A DNA stretch of 64,000 nt, taken from assembly GCA_025504975.1 (NCBI GenBank), contig JANUWI010000014.1:496001-560000 (forward strand), in the 5' to 3' direction. Below the pieces are notes generated by a model, which saw only the letters and a program-made list of their open reading frames with translations, did not search any database and was not told the origin of the DNA. This document shows, piece after piece, positions 47,435 through 59,155 of the stretch. Source of the DNA: Plenodomus lindquistii (Eukaryota; Ascomycota; Dothideomycetes; Pleosporales; Leptosphaeriaceae). Each line of letters opens with the position of its first letter. Position 1 is the first letter of the stretch. The position numbers and the translations under genes are program-made.

Positions 47435-49384
47435 TCATAACCTCGACACCACAACATCAAACGGTGGATAATGCAACTCTACTGTACCATTCTTCTCCAC
47501 CAGCACGAACTTAACCACCGGCCACCCTTCGGTATCTTTCCACCCATCGAAATCAAACCAATCGCACGTCTCCAACGCCGGATAAGTCATGCGCCAGACC
47601 TGTGCACCAGGCCCGAATTGCGCCGTCTCACCCGCCCCATCTGCAGGTTCCAACACCACACCTTGCGGCGTGGAGAAGTATCGCGGTTCGGAGTCCGCCG
47701 TCCAGCTCAGGCGATCGACAGCTTCGAGCGCATTGGTCCCGTTTACTACAAGCTCCCGAAGATACAAGATCTGGTTTTCGACTCCAATTTTCGCGTATGT
47801 TGAGAGTGTTGGCTTGGAGACTTGATCATTGCTAAGACCTGTATCTTGCGCGTGGTCATATGTCCCCACGTAACGCTCCGCTATGCGTGCTGTGAGCGCT
47901 TCTGCGAACGCCGGGGCGAGAATATCATGTACTACATCGCGAATCAGGCCCGGCGCAATCGTAGTAAAGTTTGGAAGGCCAGATTGCTGCGAAAGAACAA
48001 CGATACCATACCCAAGGTTAGGAATGACATCGATCCAAGAGTGCCAACCGCCACCATCTCCTGATTTTCCGTAGATGCTGTAAAGTTTTTCGCTGTCGGG
48101 TACGGAGACATTGGAGCTTGTTGGGAGGCTGAGGGTGCGGATCTCCCAGCCTGCGCCGACTTGTTGTTTGTCGTCTTGGAAGGCGTATACTGGTTTGAGC
48201 ATCTGACGGCGCTGGACACGGGTGATTAGGGTTGGTTGAGGTTGGAGCCAGAGACCGTGCAGGTACTTTGCGAGATCGGATGCAGAGCTCCATAAGCCAC
48301 CGGCTGGGTCGTAGCCGTCGCCGACTAACAAATCGCCCCAGTTTTCACCTCCTGGAATGCCGATGTAGGGGAGTAGATCTTGGGGTACTGGGCCGAGGAA
48401 GCTGTGGGTCATGTTTAGTGGATTCAGCAGCTCTCGTGTGACGAGCTGACTCCAGGATAAGTGCGACGCAGTCAAGTCATTGTAATGCTCGGCTACAGCG
48501 GCTGGGTGGGTGTTAGTATCTCGACATCATAGCAGCTTCAAAAGGTACTTACATCCAAGAAGAGCGTACCCAGCATTCGAATCTGGACATGATTAGTGAC
48601 TGCAGCATTACACCACAACATTGGAGGTACTCACAGGCAGCTCGTTGCCCAGGAGCAAACATCAAGTTCGAGGATGCAATCGCCTCAACAACCTCGACTG
48701 CACTGGCACCCGCCCACCCAGCCCCAACGGTCGCTGCATCCGCCTTGCCTGTACCAAATACCATGTTAAATCCAGTACTGTAACTTTCACGTGTAATACC
48801 CGCTGTGTGACTGGCCAGCATCCGCAGCGTGATTTCGCTCCCGCCATCATTCCAGTCCTTCTCTGGAAGCCGAAATCCTGGCAACAAAAGGCGAATTGGC
48901 GTGTCCAGCGTCATAACTACACCTTCCGAGACCGACTGATTCTTCAGGATATTTTCCACGACCAAAGCGGAGCTTAACGCAAAGTTCTTGGAAACCGATA
49001 TCACCCGGAAGATGGAATCTTCTGTGACGGTGTTACCCTTTTCGGGATAAAGACCTGTCTCGTTGTTTTTGAGACTGCCGTTGTTGAAGGTGAAGACTGG
49101 AATCGCGCTTGATGCGTGTACCTTACGAATTGTTTAGTGCGAATGCAGAACCGCAGCGTGGATAAACTTACTATCGCAAAACTCAACCCATCTCTTGTGG
49201 TGTCCACATACAGCGCTGTCAAATTTCTCTGCACTTCTTCAAACGCAGTAATGATAGATGGATGATCAAGTACTGCTGGGTCTGAGAGAAGCCTCTCAGG
49301 AAAGTCTGGTACACATGCGCACGCGACCAACGATAACAGACAGCTGCCCAGCAGCAAGATGCTGCTTACAGCTGTGAATAGCAT
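47435..49384 (-). CDS. secreted beta-lactamase-like serine hydrolase
   Basis: Four exons on the minus strand, 49384-49172, 49121-48635, 48582-48553 and 48501-47435; introns 50, 52 and 51 bp; 598 aa. A signal peptide covers about residues 1-24. The class C beta-lactamase/penicillin-binding fold is marked by SVSK at 113-116 (nucleophile Ser and base Lys), YSN at 234-236 and KSG at 390-392. The YSN motif sits on a 30-nt exon flanked by two introns. About 170 residues follow the catalytic domain and form a beta-rich C-terminal domain common in fungal members. Several NxT/NxS sites fit secretion. Known relatives include LovD-type acyltransferases and fungal esterases, so the substrate need not be a beta-lactam; no biosynthetic cluster is adjacent. 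Confidence 0.9.
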
Positions 49385-50930
49385 CTTGAGCGAAAGTCTG
49401 CTGGGACAATCATCAAAGTTAAGTATCGTAGGTGCGACGCTTCGGTACTTTGTAGACCGAGTGATCGCGGATTCGCCGGCTTATAACTGTATACTTCTGT
49501 GAAATTGCGCGGTGCAAGGTTTGCCAAGATGAGGCACACGTGCATTGCATTGCATTGCATCCCGGTACTGTGACCCGTGTGTCTCTAATTGGAAGAGTAA
49601 TCAAGATAAGGTTCCAGGTACGAATTCACTAAGTTAGCAGACCATAAACTTTGTGTTGTAAGACAGCACGCTGCACAATCGTGACTACCCTTGTTTCCTC
49701 ATACATACGACGTTCTGATGCCCAAATCGCCCACCTCGTCGTTATGTACTACCAGTACTATGATCAGGGGTACGATGAGGGGTGAACACCCCCCACCTTG
49801 GTGTTCTTGATCGCCTTGGCCCTTACCGGCTCTAACCAGCTTGATCCTTCAGAACCGCACACAGACGAGGAGTTCTCGCGGAAGATGCCATATATTATTC
49901 CATCTCCGTTGTTGCGCCCACAACGCGAGATAAACTAAGAAGCGGGATGCCGGCCCCACCAACGTTCGACAGATCAGCAATACAGTTTGACAATATCCTA
50001 AAGCAGCTGTTCGTCAGGATTCTGTGGGGATGCCGTGTGTGCATTGGGCGTGGAGAGGGAACGTTACATAGATTTGTGGCGTTGGGTGTTAGCGTACCGG
50101 TATTTCGGGCAGGAAAGGAAAGAGCGCCGGTGAACGCTAGGAACTGTTAATCTTGCCTACATGCGATCAGATAATTCTCGCCCATCTCATCTTGTGATGA
50201 TTCGATCAATTACGTGAGTTTCTCGCTCTTGAGATATTTTCATAAAGAAATGGTTCGTGAATAGAAATCTCGATCAAAGTAAGTTGTCATACCAAAGTTA
50301 TTCCTACAGCGCTAGGGCAACACTAGCTGACCGCTAAGTCGACAGAGAACTTAGTGAAGATCTTGATTAATTAAAAGCCCTCTACATAAAGGCTAATGTT
50401 GGCTGGTATATGATGGGTCAGCTCAAGTTGTTCCTCCTCAATGGTCAGAACGTGCCAGTTGTGAGGAGCCTTGACAATGTACAGATGATGGATGACAAAT
50501 TGGGCTTCGAAGCAGCCTTTCTGTTCGATGAGTTTCAGATCAATGGCTTCACTACTACGGCTGTAACTCATGTCGTCGACCACTTTGACAATGTGGAAAA
50601 AGTCGCAGAGGCAATCATCTTTGGACCGGGGTTAATCGAAATTGACTGCGAACCGGGAATAGGCGCATTGGTCTGACTTTTGCATTATACTATAGCGATG
50701 GCGTCGGCGTAGACTTCGGTTCCTATGTATATTTACAAAAATTGGAACATTCTGTTCTCCAACTTGTCCAGAACATGCGAACTTGGTACGAACACCAGTG
50801 CTCCGAGACCAAAGTGATATTTGTGTGCTCCATGCAATTGTATGACCACTCCAAGCAGCTGCGAATTTCTGCTATTGAACGCAATCCCATGGTGTTGAAA
50901 TGAACTCCCAACTTCTCGGACAACTACCAC
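49385..50930. other. 1.5 kb intergenic region
   Basis: Upstream of the hydrolase and downstream of the second Zn2Cys6 gene. It has a GCATT repeat (TGCATTGCATTGCATTGCAT at 49541-49560). Around 50371-50676 both strands are open for 70-90 codons with no recognisable protein on either, so no gene is called. Confidence 0.45.
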
Positions 50931-52509
50931 CTAAGCACTGTTGATCGCCGTGTCCTGCGTATTAACCTGCGTCACTTGTACCGGAACCTTCGGTGGCAGC
51001 GGCGGCATCTTCTGGCCCTGCTTCAGGCTGGCCAGGAAGTCTCGTATCGCGCTCGGTAAATTCGGGTCGTTCCACGCCTTCATAATCATGCCCAGGTACG
51101 GCCCGTCCGCAGCACGATTCCGGCTCATGTAAAACAGCGTCATCCCCAGGGGAAATGACATCGCAGTCGCACCCATTATACCATGGCGCTCTTGAAATAG
51201 GTATGACGCGGATCGTGCAAGGAGACGAGCGTACATGCGTGGGTGAGGTCTGTCAGGGTGTGAGGTTGTCCAAGACGTGGGCGTCTCCGGGACATTGGCT
51301 GCAAAGTCGAGATTAGAGTATATGAGAAGTGCGATAACCCAGTACCGAACCGTTTGGCAGGCGATTTCTAGACTGGGAAAAGTCAACGGTACCATGCCGT
51401 CCACGATCTCTGGCGAATAAATCTCGCTTCTATTCGTCTCAACCCAATCCTGCAGTTGGAGATGAAGGGCCCAGGCTTTGGTTATGATGGCTGTTCGAAG
51501 TCGTTCTTCTCGTTTGGGGCTCAAGGTCCCTGTGACTATGAGCTCCATAGCCTCCATCAGCTCAGGCACGCCGCAGAAGATGTCACACAAGGTATCGTTG
51601 GCAGTCTTGGGTGAATCCCCCCATGGCAAGGTCTTCCATTCAGGAGCGTTCAGGATGGTGGCTTTGCGTGTGCGGACTGCACTTATGAGTAATCTGAATC
51701 GTGCATTTATGAACAAGGAGCGCGCAGCGTCGTCTTTCGAAAAGGATGCAGGACCGCGGCTGGTTATCAATGCCATTTCGCCAATAGCATGGCTCAGCCA
51801 GCTGGAGGCCTGGTCCACACTCTTGTCGGCGCCAAACAGAATCTCAAACAGGGCCATAGTCCGTGGCACAAGCATCATCGCTTCGCCCTTCGCTCGGTTC
51901 GGATCGCGTAGCGCCACAGCCGTCTCTGTCAGGGCCTTTCCGTAGAGGTCCCTCGCCTGGTGGTTCAGGTTGGGGTCTTCCGTGGTCCTGCCCAGCGCTG
52001 CGGTACCAATGGCTAGTACGGCCATCTGCAGCGCCTTGTCGCGGATGATCAGGATTGGCAAGACATCTACAAAACCTTGACTGTCCGCGTTACTTGCTCG
52101 ATATTGCCCGTGTGGAATGTACATCGAGATGAACGCATCCAGTGTCTTCTCGCTGTATGCCGAGCGTCGAAGTGCATCTGGTAGTTCTATTGAGATTGGA
52201 CGTGGCTGGCGAGAAGCGGAGGTGTTGGGATTGGTGGTATTCTTGATTGGCACCAGTCTCGTCTCCTTGATTGGTGGCGGAAGTTTCTTACGCTTCTCAT
52301 TCGCCTGATAGATGAAGATGCGATCTGTATCGTAGCCACCGCACACTATGCCACGCTCGTTGCATTGCCCGCAAGCTGGCTGGACAAGATCGCACTGCAG
52401 CGGATTAACCTCTACCAATGACATGGGCAACACAGTGCGGGTCGCATACCCCCTTCTTCCTCTTCCGACAAGTCACACAGCCTTTGGAGCGTCCAGGCAC
52501 GCCCACCAT
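50931..52509 (-). CDS. Zn2Cys6 transcription factor
   Basis: Two exons, 52509-52450 and 52394-50931, 507 aa; a 55 bp intron (GTATGC donor, CTGCAG acceptor) cuts through the zinc cluster. After splicing the cysteines are at 11, 14, 21, 28, 31 and 38 (CX2CX6CX6CX2CX6C), with the basic CRKRKKG between the second and third. Without the small first exon the protein would lack half the cluster, so an annotation starting at 52433 would be wrong. The remainder is the helical fungal-specific domain type with YIPHGQY and an AIGTAALGR segment, as in many regulators of this group. Nuclear; targets unknown. Divergent from the DUF2306-type gene. Confidence 0.9.
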
Positions 52510-53495
52510 ATTGCGCAAGAGACCAAATGGCGGTGATGGGACAGCTTCCAGGCAACGTCGCGGCACAGCGCGAAATCATCCTTTATGGACCTAGCTTGGA
52601 GGATCAAGGGCCTAGCCTAAAGGACGGCTAGCGCATCTGTACATAGAGACACAAGAGCTGTTATTTTGAGAGACATCTTGGTAACTCTTGTAGATGACGT
52701 CGGCGGTAAGTAAAGCCAGTCAATCAGGGTCGGCTGAATCGAGCGCCGGTAGCCAACTCACGATTTTGTCAACTTCATAAACTATGCGCGTCTAAGAAAC
52801 CGCCCATCATACATCTCTTGAGGATCTCACTTCCAGTCTAGGAACGTATTGCATCGTAGATTTTATGACGAATGCCCTTCCCATCGCCTGGTTCGTGGAA
52901 ACGACGAGGCTGAATGAGATAGTGGAGCGTCATCAATGTAAGCAGCAGATCGATCGATAGGCTTTTGACGCTAAACCCACTTGAGCCAAAACCGCGACAG
53001 AGTGAATTTCGTCCAATCCCATGCACCCGTTTTAGCGCCACACATTTTTGAACCGTTTGCTACACGTGTGTGCATCTGCAAGGTCGTTATCAGAGCTGAG
53101 TAGACGAATGAACAAGCTCAAGATCGAATTCCTGGCTTCGCGATCTTGGAGGCCTTAGACAAAGTCGCACAACGCATGCTACTGCTTCAAAGCGGTCCAT
53201 GTTCATTACGTCGAACTGGCAGGCTGGTGTTTGTCGATCATTCTATCGCATAATCTCTCGACCAATGCGCAGAAAGCCCCCAAAGAGGGAACCTGCTGAG
53301 AGAAATGGATGTATATATTTTGACTGAAGTCTTCAAGTCAAGCGTAGATCAGAATCCAAACCCTCAAACAAGTCTACACGTCTTCAGCCTTTCTCGGCTG
53401 TTCCAGAGGCATATCTGATACCACTCTGTACCTTCCCATCAACCCCGAGCAAATCAGCTAGGTCACGGAATTCATATCTAGAGCCTTATAGTAAC
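52510..53495. promoter_or_regulatory. divergent promoter between Zn2Cys6 and DUF2306-type genes
   Basis: About 990 bp. A TATA-like GTATATATTTT lies at 53311-53321, about 185 bp before the DUF2306-type start codon. No other gene supported. Confidence 0.45.
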
Positions 53496-54646
53496 ATGGC
53501 TGCCACCATGACCACCACGAAACAAACCTCCAGCGGCTTCGCCAGAAAAATCTACAACCCCATCGGCTTCACCAAAGTCTACAACTTCTGGCTATGGTTC
53601 ATCTTCGCCGGCGCCCTCCTCGGCTGTACGTCCCCAACAACGTTCTCCACTCCAGCCCTTCATCACTAACGACCCCAACAGTTACCCTCGCCCGGTTCAT
53701 GTACCTCAACTTCAACGGCGTCTTCTGCCCAGCCGGCGTCCCAGCACCAGGTGGTAACAGTGCCGCCCCCGGCGAATGCTACTACTATCTCAACTTCGAC
53801 CGATACAAAATCGGCATCCTGCTGCATCTCGCAGGTGTGCTGCCTGCCAGCGTCCTCGCAGTCGTGCAATTCACACCTTTCATTCGAAAACGCTGGATCC
53901 TAGTCCACCGCATCTCTGGTTACGCTGCCATTCTTCTGTATACCGTCAGTCTCGTCGGGGCGCTCATGATTGCCCGGCACGCTTTCGGTGGAGGCATGGA
54001 TGTCCAGGTGTGGGTGGGCTTTATTGGTATCGGAGTTCTGGTGTGCTTTGTTATCTCTTACATTAACATCAAGAGGTTGCAGATTGAACAACATCGCGCA
54101 TGGATGCTGAGAGGATGGTTCTACGCTGGGTCCATCATCACGAGCCGTATCGTCATGATCATCGCGACTCAGATCATCTCTGATAAGGGGTACTACGCCG
54201 TCTGGACTTGCGCGAAGATTGAAGCCACACTCCAGAATAAGACGAATTGGCTGGACACATACCCATCGTGCGCCTCGTACGCGGATGGGTCGAATGTGGA
54301 TCAAGTGTCCGCGGTCCTGGCGTCTTTCGGTGATGCTGGTGGTGCACCGAATACTGGTGCCGCGCTTGGTATCAACTTCGGTATGGCGTTGTGGCTTTCG
54401 GTTGCTATTCATGCCATCGGTGTTGAGGTATACCTGCATCTCACACCGAAGGAAGCGCAGCGTCTTAGGCAGGTCAGCTACCAAAGACAGCTAGAGGCCG
54501 GTTTGAAGAATCCTGGATCTGCGGGCCTCACAGCAGATCGTTTGGGCGATGCGGAGAAGTGGGTTCCCGAAGCTCCTAGGAAGGACAGTGAGCTCACTTT
54601 GGCACCAACACCGGCTGGACAGCAGCAGCTAGCGGAAACGAAGTGA
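53496..54646 (+). CDS. DUF2306-type multi-span membrane protein
   Basis: Two exons, 53496-53625 and 53682-54646, 364 aa; a 56 bp intron with a CACTAAC branch. The first exon supplies the first membrane span (FWLWFIFAGALLG continuing into FTLARF). Four or five further spans follow, with conserved His in WILVHRISGYAAILLY and EQHRAWMLRGWFYAGS, the pattern of the DUF2306 family; two of these histidines could bind heme, which is inference. A luminal or external loop of about 90 residues with cysteines (WTCAKIE, YPSCASY) lies between the later spans. The last 70 residues are hydrophilic. Function is not established. Confidence 0.82.
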
Positions 54647-54893
54647 AGTGTTAGTTTTCTTGTCCGTTGGGGTTTATTCTTTTCGTTGCTTTGGGGTCGA
54701 GCGTGGAGTTTTCAAGGATCGAGATTCCCTAGAGTCAATATTTTGCGTTGATACATCATCATTCAAATCGCCGAAACTTGCTACACGTTGCGAACAATTG
54801 CCAAGTGAGTTGTTTTCGCGCATTCTCTTGATAAAACTCATCGCATATCTTTTCGCGTCAGTCTTTCTGCCATCGCAAGCCCGTGATCCACCT

Positions 54894-55780
54894 CTACCAC
54901 GGTAGCTGCAGAGGCGTAGACAATTTGTCCTTTGAACCAAGCACTGCTTCCGCAGTACCGATATCACTATGCTCACATGTTAGCTCGTCCACGAAATCGA
55001 ATCGTTGATTCCGCTTACCCAGGTCCTCTCGGCGCCCAGTACTGTCCAGTCTTGCTAATGTCAAACGTTTCGACCCACTCAACGAGCGACTTTGCCGCAA
55101 CATCAGGCGTGACAGCACCCCCCTCGTCCCAATGCTTATCAAAGCCCACGCTACGGGTCATTTCAGTCCTCATAAAACCTGGGTGGACTGCCGCCACTGC
55201 GATGCCGCGATCCTTGAGATCCAAGCTGAGTAGCTTGGCACACATGTTGAGCGCCGTCTTGGAGGCATGATGTCCATAGTTGCCGCCACCCTCTTTCTCA
55301 TGTCTGAGCGTGATACTGCCGCTTTCTGATGAGACGAATATGATCTTTGACTTTGAGTCGAGGAGTTTGTCGTTCTTGTTAGCGAGAGCTGTGACGAGTA
55401 TGGTGGGGCCGATGGCGCATGTACGGTACATGCGTTCTTGCGCTGAGAAGGAAGCCTCCTTGAGAGTTTCAGTGGCGAAGTATCCGGCTGTGATGATGAT
55501 GGTGTCGAGGTGGGTGATGCTGCGTGTTTCGAGGTATTGGACTAGCTCGTCGCCTGCATGTGGTGATTCGAGGTCAATGTTAGGAATGTAGGAAATGTTC
55601 TTTGCTAGAGGCTGTGAGTACTTCGGATTCGGATAGGTGAAGCACCGGAATCTTACTATTCGGGGGTGGCTTGGATGATCTCGCCGTGGCTAGCACTCGG
55701 TTGTTTGCATTGGCAGCATATGTCTGAGCCAGACTGTCGCCCAGCCCACGTGTAGCTCCAACGATGAGTATAGTAGGCAT
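54894..55780 (-). CDS. short-chain dehydrogenase/reductase, CsgA-like, altered active site
   Basis: Three exons on the minus strand, 55780-55657, 55604-55019 and 54966-54894, each intron 52 bp; 260 aa. The nucleotide-binding glycine turn is IVGATRGLGDSLA at about 6-18. The Ser region reads IIFVSSESGS. The segment that should carry YxxxK reads NYGHHASKTALN: Lys is present but the position four before it is His, with a Tyr two residues earlier. The spliced third exon gives an ending TPLQLPW, whereas ignoring intron 2 ends the protein early at GPG. Family members are NAD(P)H-dependent oxidoreductases with mixed substrates. An ATG at 55789 would add three residues. Confidence 0.88.
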
Positions 55781-56137
55781 GATGATCAAATGAGTCTGCG
55801 GCCTGAAGTTTTGCTATGCAGAGGGCCTTGAGGTTCTTAGGGTGTGGTATTGTGTGTTGAGGGTGTGACGTCAATGTTTGTATTGCGTGCTACCACGCCT
55901 CGTTTGGTATCGATAACAATCTTGTTCATGCATGACAAGAGCAACGCACCGCGTCAGGCAGGATCAATTCAACACCATTCTTCGTTTCAATCTTAGGGGA
56001 TCGACCGACCGGATATCACATCGTTGATACTATTAGTGACAAAGGACAAACGGTATACTGGTAAAGCTGGTTGTCATTTCTACCAATGGCCATTCACTCA
56101 GCCCTCTCTACCGTTTCAGCCGCAAGTCAGCGCAACA
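55781..56137. other. intergenic region
   Basis: Between the SDR start and the tRNase Z stop, both on the minus strand. No feature recognised. Confidence 0.5.
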
Positions 56138-59100
56138 TCAGTTGTTCCTCTGCGACTTGGTCTTCTTGTTCTTCTTCTTGCTGCCACCAGTCTCTTCATC
56201 TCCACTCATCTTCTTACCATTGGCGTTAATAAGGGCATCCGCGTTAGGTTTCTCCTCTTCCTCTACTTCTTTCACGAGTAATTCGTTCAATGCTACATTG
56301 AACTTTTCGAGTTCAGCTATTTCGCCAATCTTGAGGCGCATATAGTCGAATGCGATGGCGACTTTCATGTCCTTATTACGAATCTTGATGACGCGCTGGT
56401 TCTTGAAAGACGAGGGCTGGTGAGATAGAGATGGAGCATTGGATGTTCCTGATGTGCTTGTGTCTTTGGCCATGGATGACGATGCTGTAGCTGTTGAGTA
56501 TGTGTCCATGTTGCCCGAATTCTCTGTTTCAGGGTCGACTGTGTCTTCCTCTTCCTCCTCGACTGGGTCTTCGGCGACCTTTGTAATGTCCAGCATAGGG
56601 TCTTCCTGTTCGCCGTCCATGATAGTTTGCAGGACTGGCATCTTTTGGTACCTTTGGCTAAAGTGGGTGAGAACCACCGCTTTGGCCTCCATTTGCGAGC
56701 CGATACCTATCGCCTCTGAGGTCGTTGAGTGCTTCTTTGCTCTGGCGTCGCCTTGCAGTTCGTCATCAAACGTCGCTTCGTGGATAAGTACCGTAGAGTC
56801 GGCTCCGATTCTAGCGAAAGCTTGGCTAGGTCTGCAGTCTCCAGAGTAGCTGACTTTGAGTGGGTTCACCTCCTCGGGATCAGATGGCGATCGTGGGAAG
56901 GTCATTGAACAGGCCATTGCGCCATGGCAATGCGCCACTTTCACAGCTTGGATATCCGAGAAGCCAAATAATCTCTCATAATCTTGCCGCTGCAGATCTG
57001 GAAGAGACGAGGTGGGACTTGTTGTCTCGAATGAGTCTAAGAACGACAAACTAGAACGGTAGCCTCGGTCGTTGGGAGATATTTGGACTGGAAGAATGCG
57101 ACTGTATCCAAAATCTTCAACGATCGAGTACTCCTTCAGAAACTGTAGCATACCGGCGTGCGATATCACCGAAAGTCCATAAGCACTATTATCAAGATTC
57201 TCGGGGGCGACCAGTGGCCCTGCATTGGGAGCGCCTCCGTGAACCAACTGGTACCAAGCCCGTATGACCGACACTGTACCCAGGTGATGGTCCGCATGCA
57301 GATGGCTGATCCAGATCACACGCAGGTTCTTCAGTATATCGATTAATTCGTCTGGTGAAAACACACGCGAGAGCTGACCCAAGGTGCTCTCCCCGGCATC
57401 AAAGAGGTAGTTCCCAACGCCTGGCACTCGCATCAAAGTAGCGGAAACATTACGATACTTCGATGGCGCAGCCGATCCCGTTCCCAGTGTAGTGATTTCA
57501 GTATTGGGGCGTGCAAGAAGTCGACTCCAGGCTTGTAGATCGGGCCTACACTCTTGTACTGCTGCTCGTGCCTCAGCTGCTAAGCTCAGTACTTCTGGAA
57601 GCATCTCCTTGCTTGCAGCCTCGGGTTCAAACAGAGCCGTGGCGGTTTCTGTCTTCATCGCAAACCTCGGCATTAAGATGAAGCTCATGCCCCGATCGGC
57701 CGCGATTACGTTGCCCGGCAATTGGATGGCGTCCGAGCCTCCCAGCCTGTAGATGTTCTGCTGTGGAATAGTCTTGTTATCAAATACGGGAGTGGAGTAT
57801 CGATTGGAGTCAACAAGACTCAAACGGGTTGCTTGACCGGCTGCTGAATCGTTTGCGATGCGGTTCGGACTGGTATCTATGGAGGATACGACGTGCTTGA
57901 CTTTGTACCATTGATCCATGAATGTTTTGAGTGTAGGGTGGCTGATGACATTAGGACCGAGCATCCAGATGAAGACCTGAATGCCATCCATGACTCCGTT
58001 ATCTTTGAATTCGTCGCGCTGTACCAAGGTCTCGAGGTAGTCAACGGAGGGCACATCGAAGATCGCTACTCCCTGACCTGGCCGGCTGCTGCCCACAACC
58101 TGGTCCGGAGTGATCCACTCGCCGTTCTCATTCTGCACCGATTCGCCCGCCGTGAGCTTACCGAAGGCGGGACCTGGTTTTACTCCAAGCATTTTCGCGC
58201 GCAAGACGTCGAAAGGTCCGCGAACGGGTTTTGCGCGCACGATATACGAAATGCATTCTGACGCAGGCGCTATGGGAGGAAGAGCAAGGATCTTAGCACC
58301 AGGCCATGGTGTTCGCGTCCATACTTTGATATCAGGGAGCGGATCAGGACCACCTGGTTTCGGGCCAGTATATGGTACATAGCCCTTGGAATGAGGGTGG
58401 CGAACGAACAAGGCGGCGGGCATGTCCACTTCAGAGATGTGTCGCTCAACCAGTGTGTCAAAACTCCAATCAGAGTCAAACATGTACTTCAACGTGGCAG
58501 CACGTATACGGTCATAACGTTGCTCACGCTCCTCTGATGTCTCATTCTCAGTGGACTGATGGTCTGCAAACGAATTCAAATTCCGGTCAAAATGATGTCG
58601 TTGCGCCTCCAAGGTCGCCTCGGCTTCGGCGTCTCGTCTATGATTTGCAGGGGTGATGGGTAGAGCCCACACGTCTATGTTTTTGTCCTGCCAAGTCGAT
58701 GGGATGTGGTCGAGACCGGCAGTCTGTGGCGCACTTGCAGTGTACTCGGTCGCGTTGATCGGAATGCCTCTCCTGAAGATGAACCTTCGACAGGTCCCCA
58801 ACAGGTGCTTCAAGTTCGGCGGCCCGTAGAGGTTCAACTGTGGCTTCTGCGGCTTCTGCCCTCGACTCTTACCCTCAGCTTTAAGAAACGCTTCCATGGA
58901 CGTGTTGTACGAGCTCGAAGTGGAATCCGCCAACGTGAGCATCATGCCAATCAATCCTCCTGTGTTCTTCCACTCGGTCTTTCCCGTCAGAAAAAAGTCC
59001 TGAGCCTTGAGCAGCCGCGTGCCTTGCTGGATCAGCGCCCTTTGCGTGCCCTCGGCGAGGCTGCCAAAGACATAGGCCTTGGTCGTAGTGCGTAACACAA

Positions 59101-59155
59101 CTGCAGTACCAGGCGTGTCCGCCGTGGGCGTCGTGAGGATCTCTAGGCTCGTCAT
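56138..59155 (-). CDS. TRZ1: tRNase Z, long form (ELAC2/Trz1)
   Basis: One exon, 1005 aa from the ATG at 59155. It removes the 3' trailer from precursor tRNAs. The N-terminal half is the metal-free copy of the metallo-beta-lactamase fold and begins at once with the family's TTPTADTPGTAVVL and AEGTQRALIQ elements. The C-terminal half is catalytic, with GTGSAAPSKYRN and the zinc motif HLHADHH at about residue 618 (nt 57304-57286); later AHCHGAMAC, SGDCRPS and THFSQRY elements complete the metal site. The tail has an acidic stretch and a Lys-rich end (SKKKNKKTK), a possible nuclear signal. The frame stays open for 122 codons upstream of the ATG with an Arg/Ser/Ala-rich, presequence-like composition but no ATG (see findings). 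Long-form enzymes serve nucleus and mitochondria. Confidence 0.93.
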   Translation of the reverse strand: MTSLEILTTPTADTPGTAVVLRTTTKAYVFGSLAEGTQRALIQQGTRLLKAQDFFLTGKTEWKNTGGLIGMMLTLADSTSSSYNTSMEAFLKAEGKSRGQKPQKPQLNLYGPPNLKHLLGTCRRFIFRRGIPINATEYTASAPQTAGLDHIPSTWQDKNIDVWALPITPANHRRDAEAEATLEAQRHHFDRNLNSFADHQSTENETSEEREQRYDRIRAATLKYMFDSDWSFDTLVERHISEVDMPAALFVRHPHSKGYVPYTGPKPGGPDPLPDIKVWTRTPWPGAKILALPPIAPASECISYIVRAKPVRGPFDVLRAKMLGVKPGPAFGKLTAGESVQNENGEWITPDQVVGSSRPGQGVAIFDVPSVDYLETLVQRDEFKDNGVMDGIQVFIWMLGPNVISHPTLKTFMDQWYKVKHVVSSIDTSPNRIANDSAAGQATRLSLVDSNRYSTPVFDNKTIPQQNIYRLGGSDAIQLPGNVIAADRGMSFILMPRFAMKTETATALFEPEAASKEMLPEVLSLAAEARAAVQECRPDLQAWSRLLARPNTEITTLGTGSAAPSKYRNVSATLMRVPGVGNYLFDAGESTLGQLSRVFSPDELIDILKNLRVIWISHLHADHHLGTVSVIRAWYQLVHGGAPNAGPLVAPENLDNSAYGLSVISHAGMLQFLKEYSIVEDFGYSRILPVQISPNDRGYRSSLSFLDSFETTSPTSSLPDLQRQDYERLFGFSDIQAVKVAHCHGAMACSMTFPRSPSDPEEVNPLKVSYSGDCRPSQAFARIGADSTVLIHEATFDDELQGDARAKKHSTTSEAIGIGSQMEAKAVVLTHFSQRYQKMPVLQTIMDGEQEDPMLDITKVAEDPVEEEEEDTVDPETENSGNMDTYSTATASSSMAKDTSTSGTSNAPSLSHQPSSFKNQRVIKIRNKDMKVAIAFDYMRLKIGEIAELEKFNVALNELLVKEVEEEEKPNADALINANGKKMSGDEETGGSKKKNKKTKSQRNN

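Noticed and set aside
43551..49384. Permease, dehydrogenase and hydrolase as a metabolic gene cluster
   Set aside because: No core biosynthetic enzyme or local regulator, mixed strands, and the roles do not form a pathway I can name.
50371..50676. Overlapping frames on both strands (88 codons plus, about 87 codons minus)
   Set aside because: Either could be a last exon of a small gene, but neither has a known motif, and I could not find a convincing joining exon.
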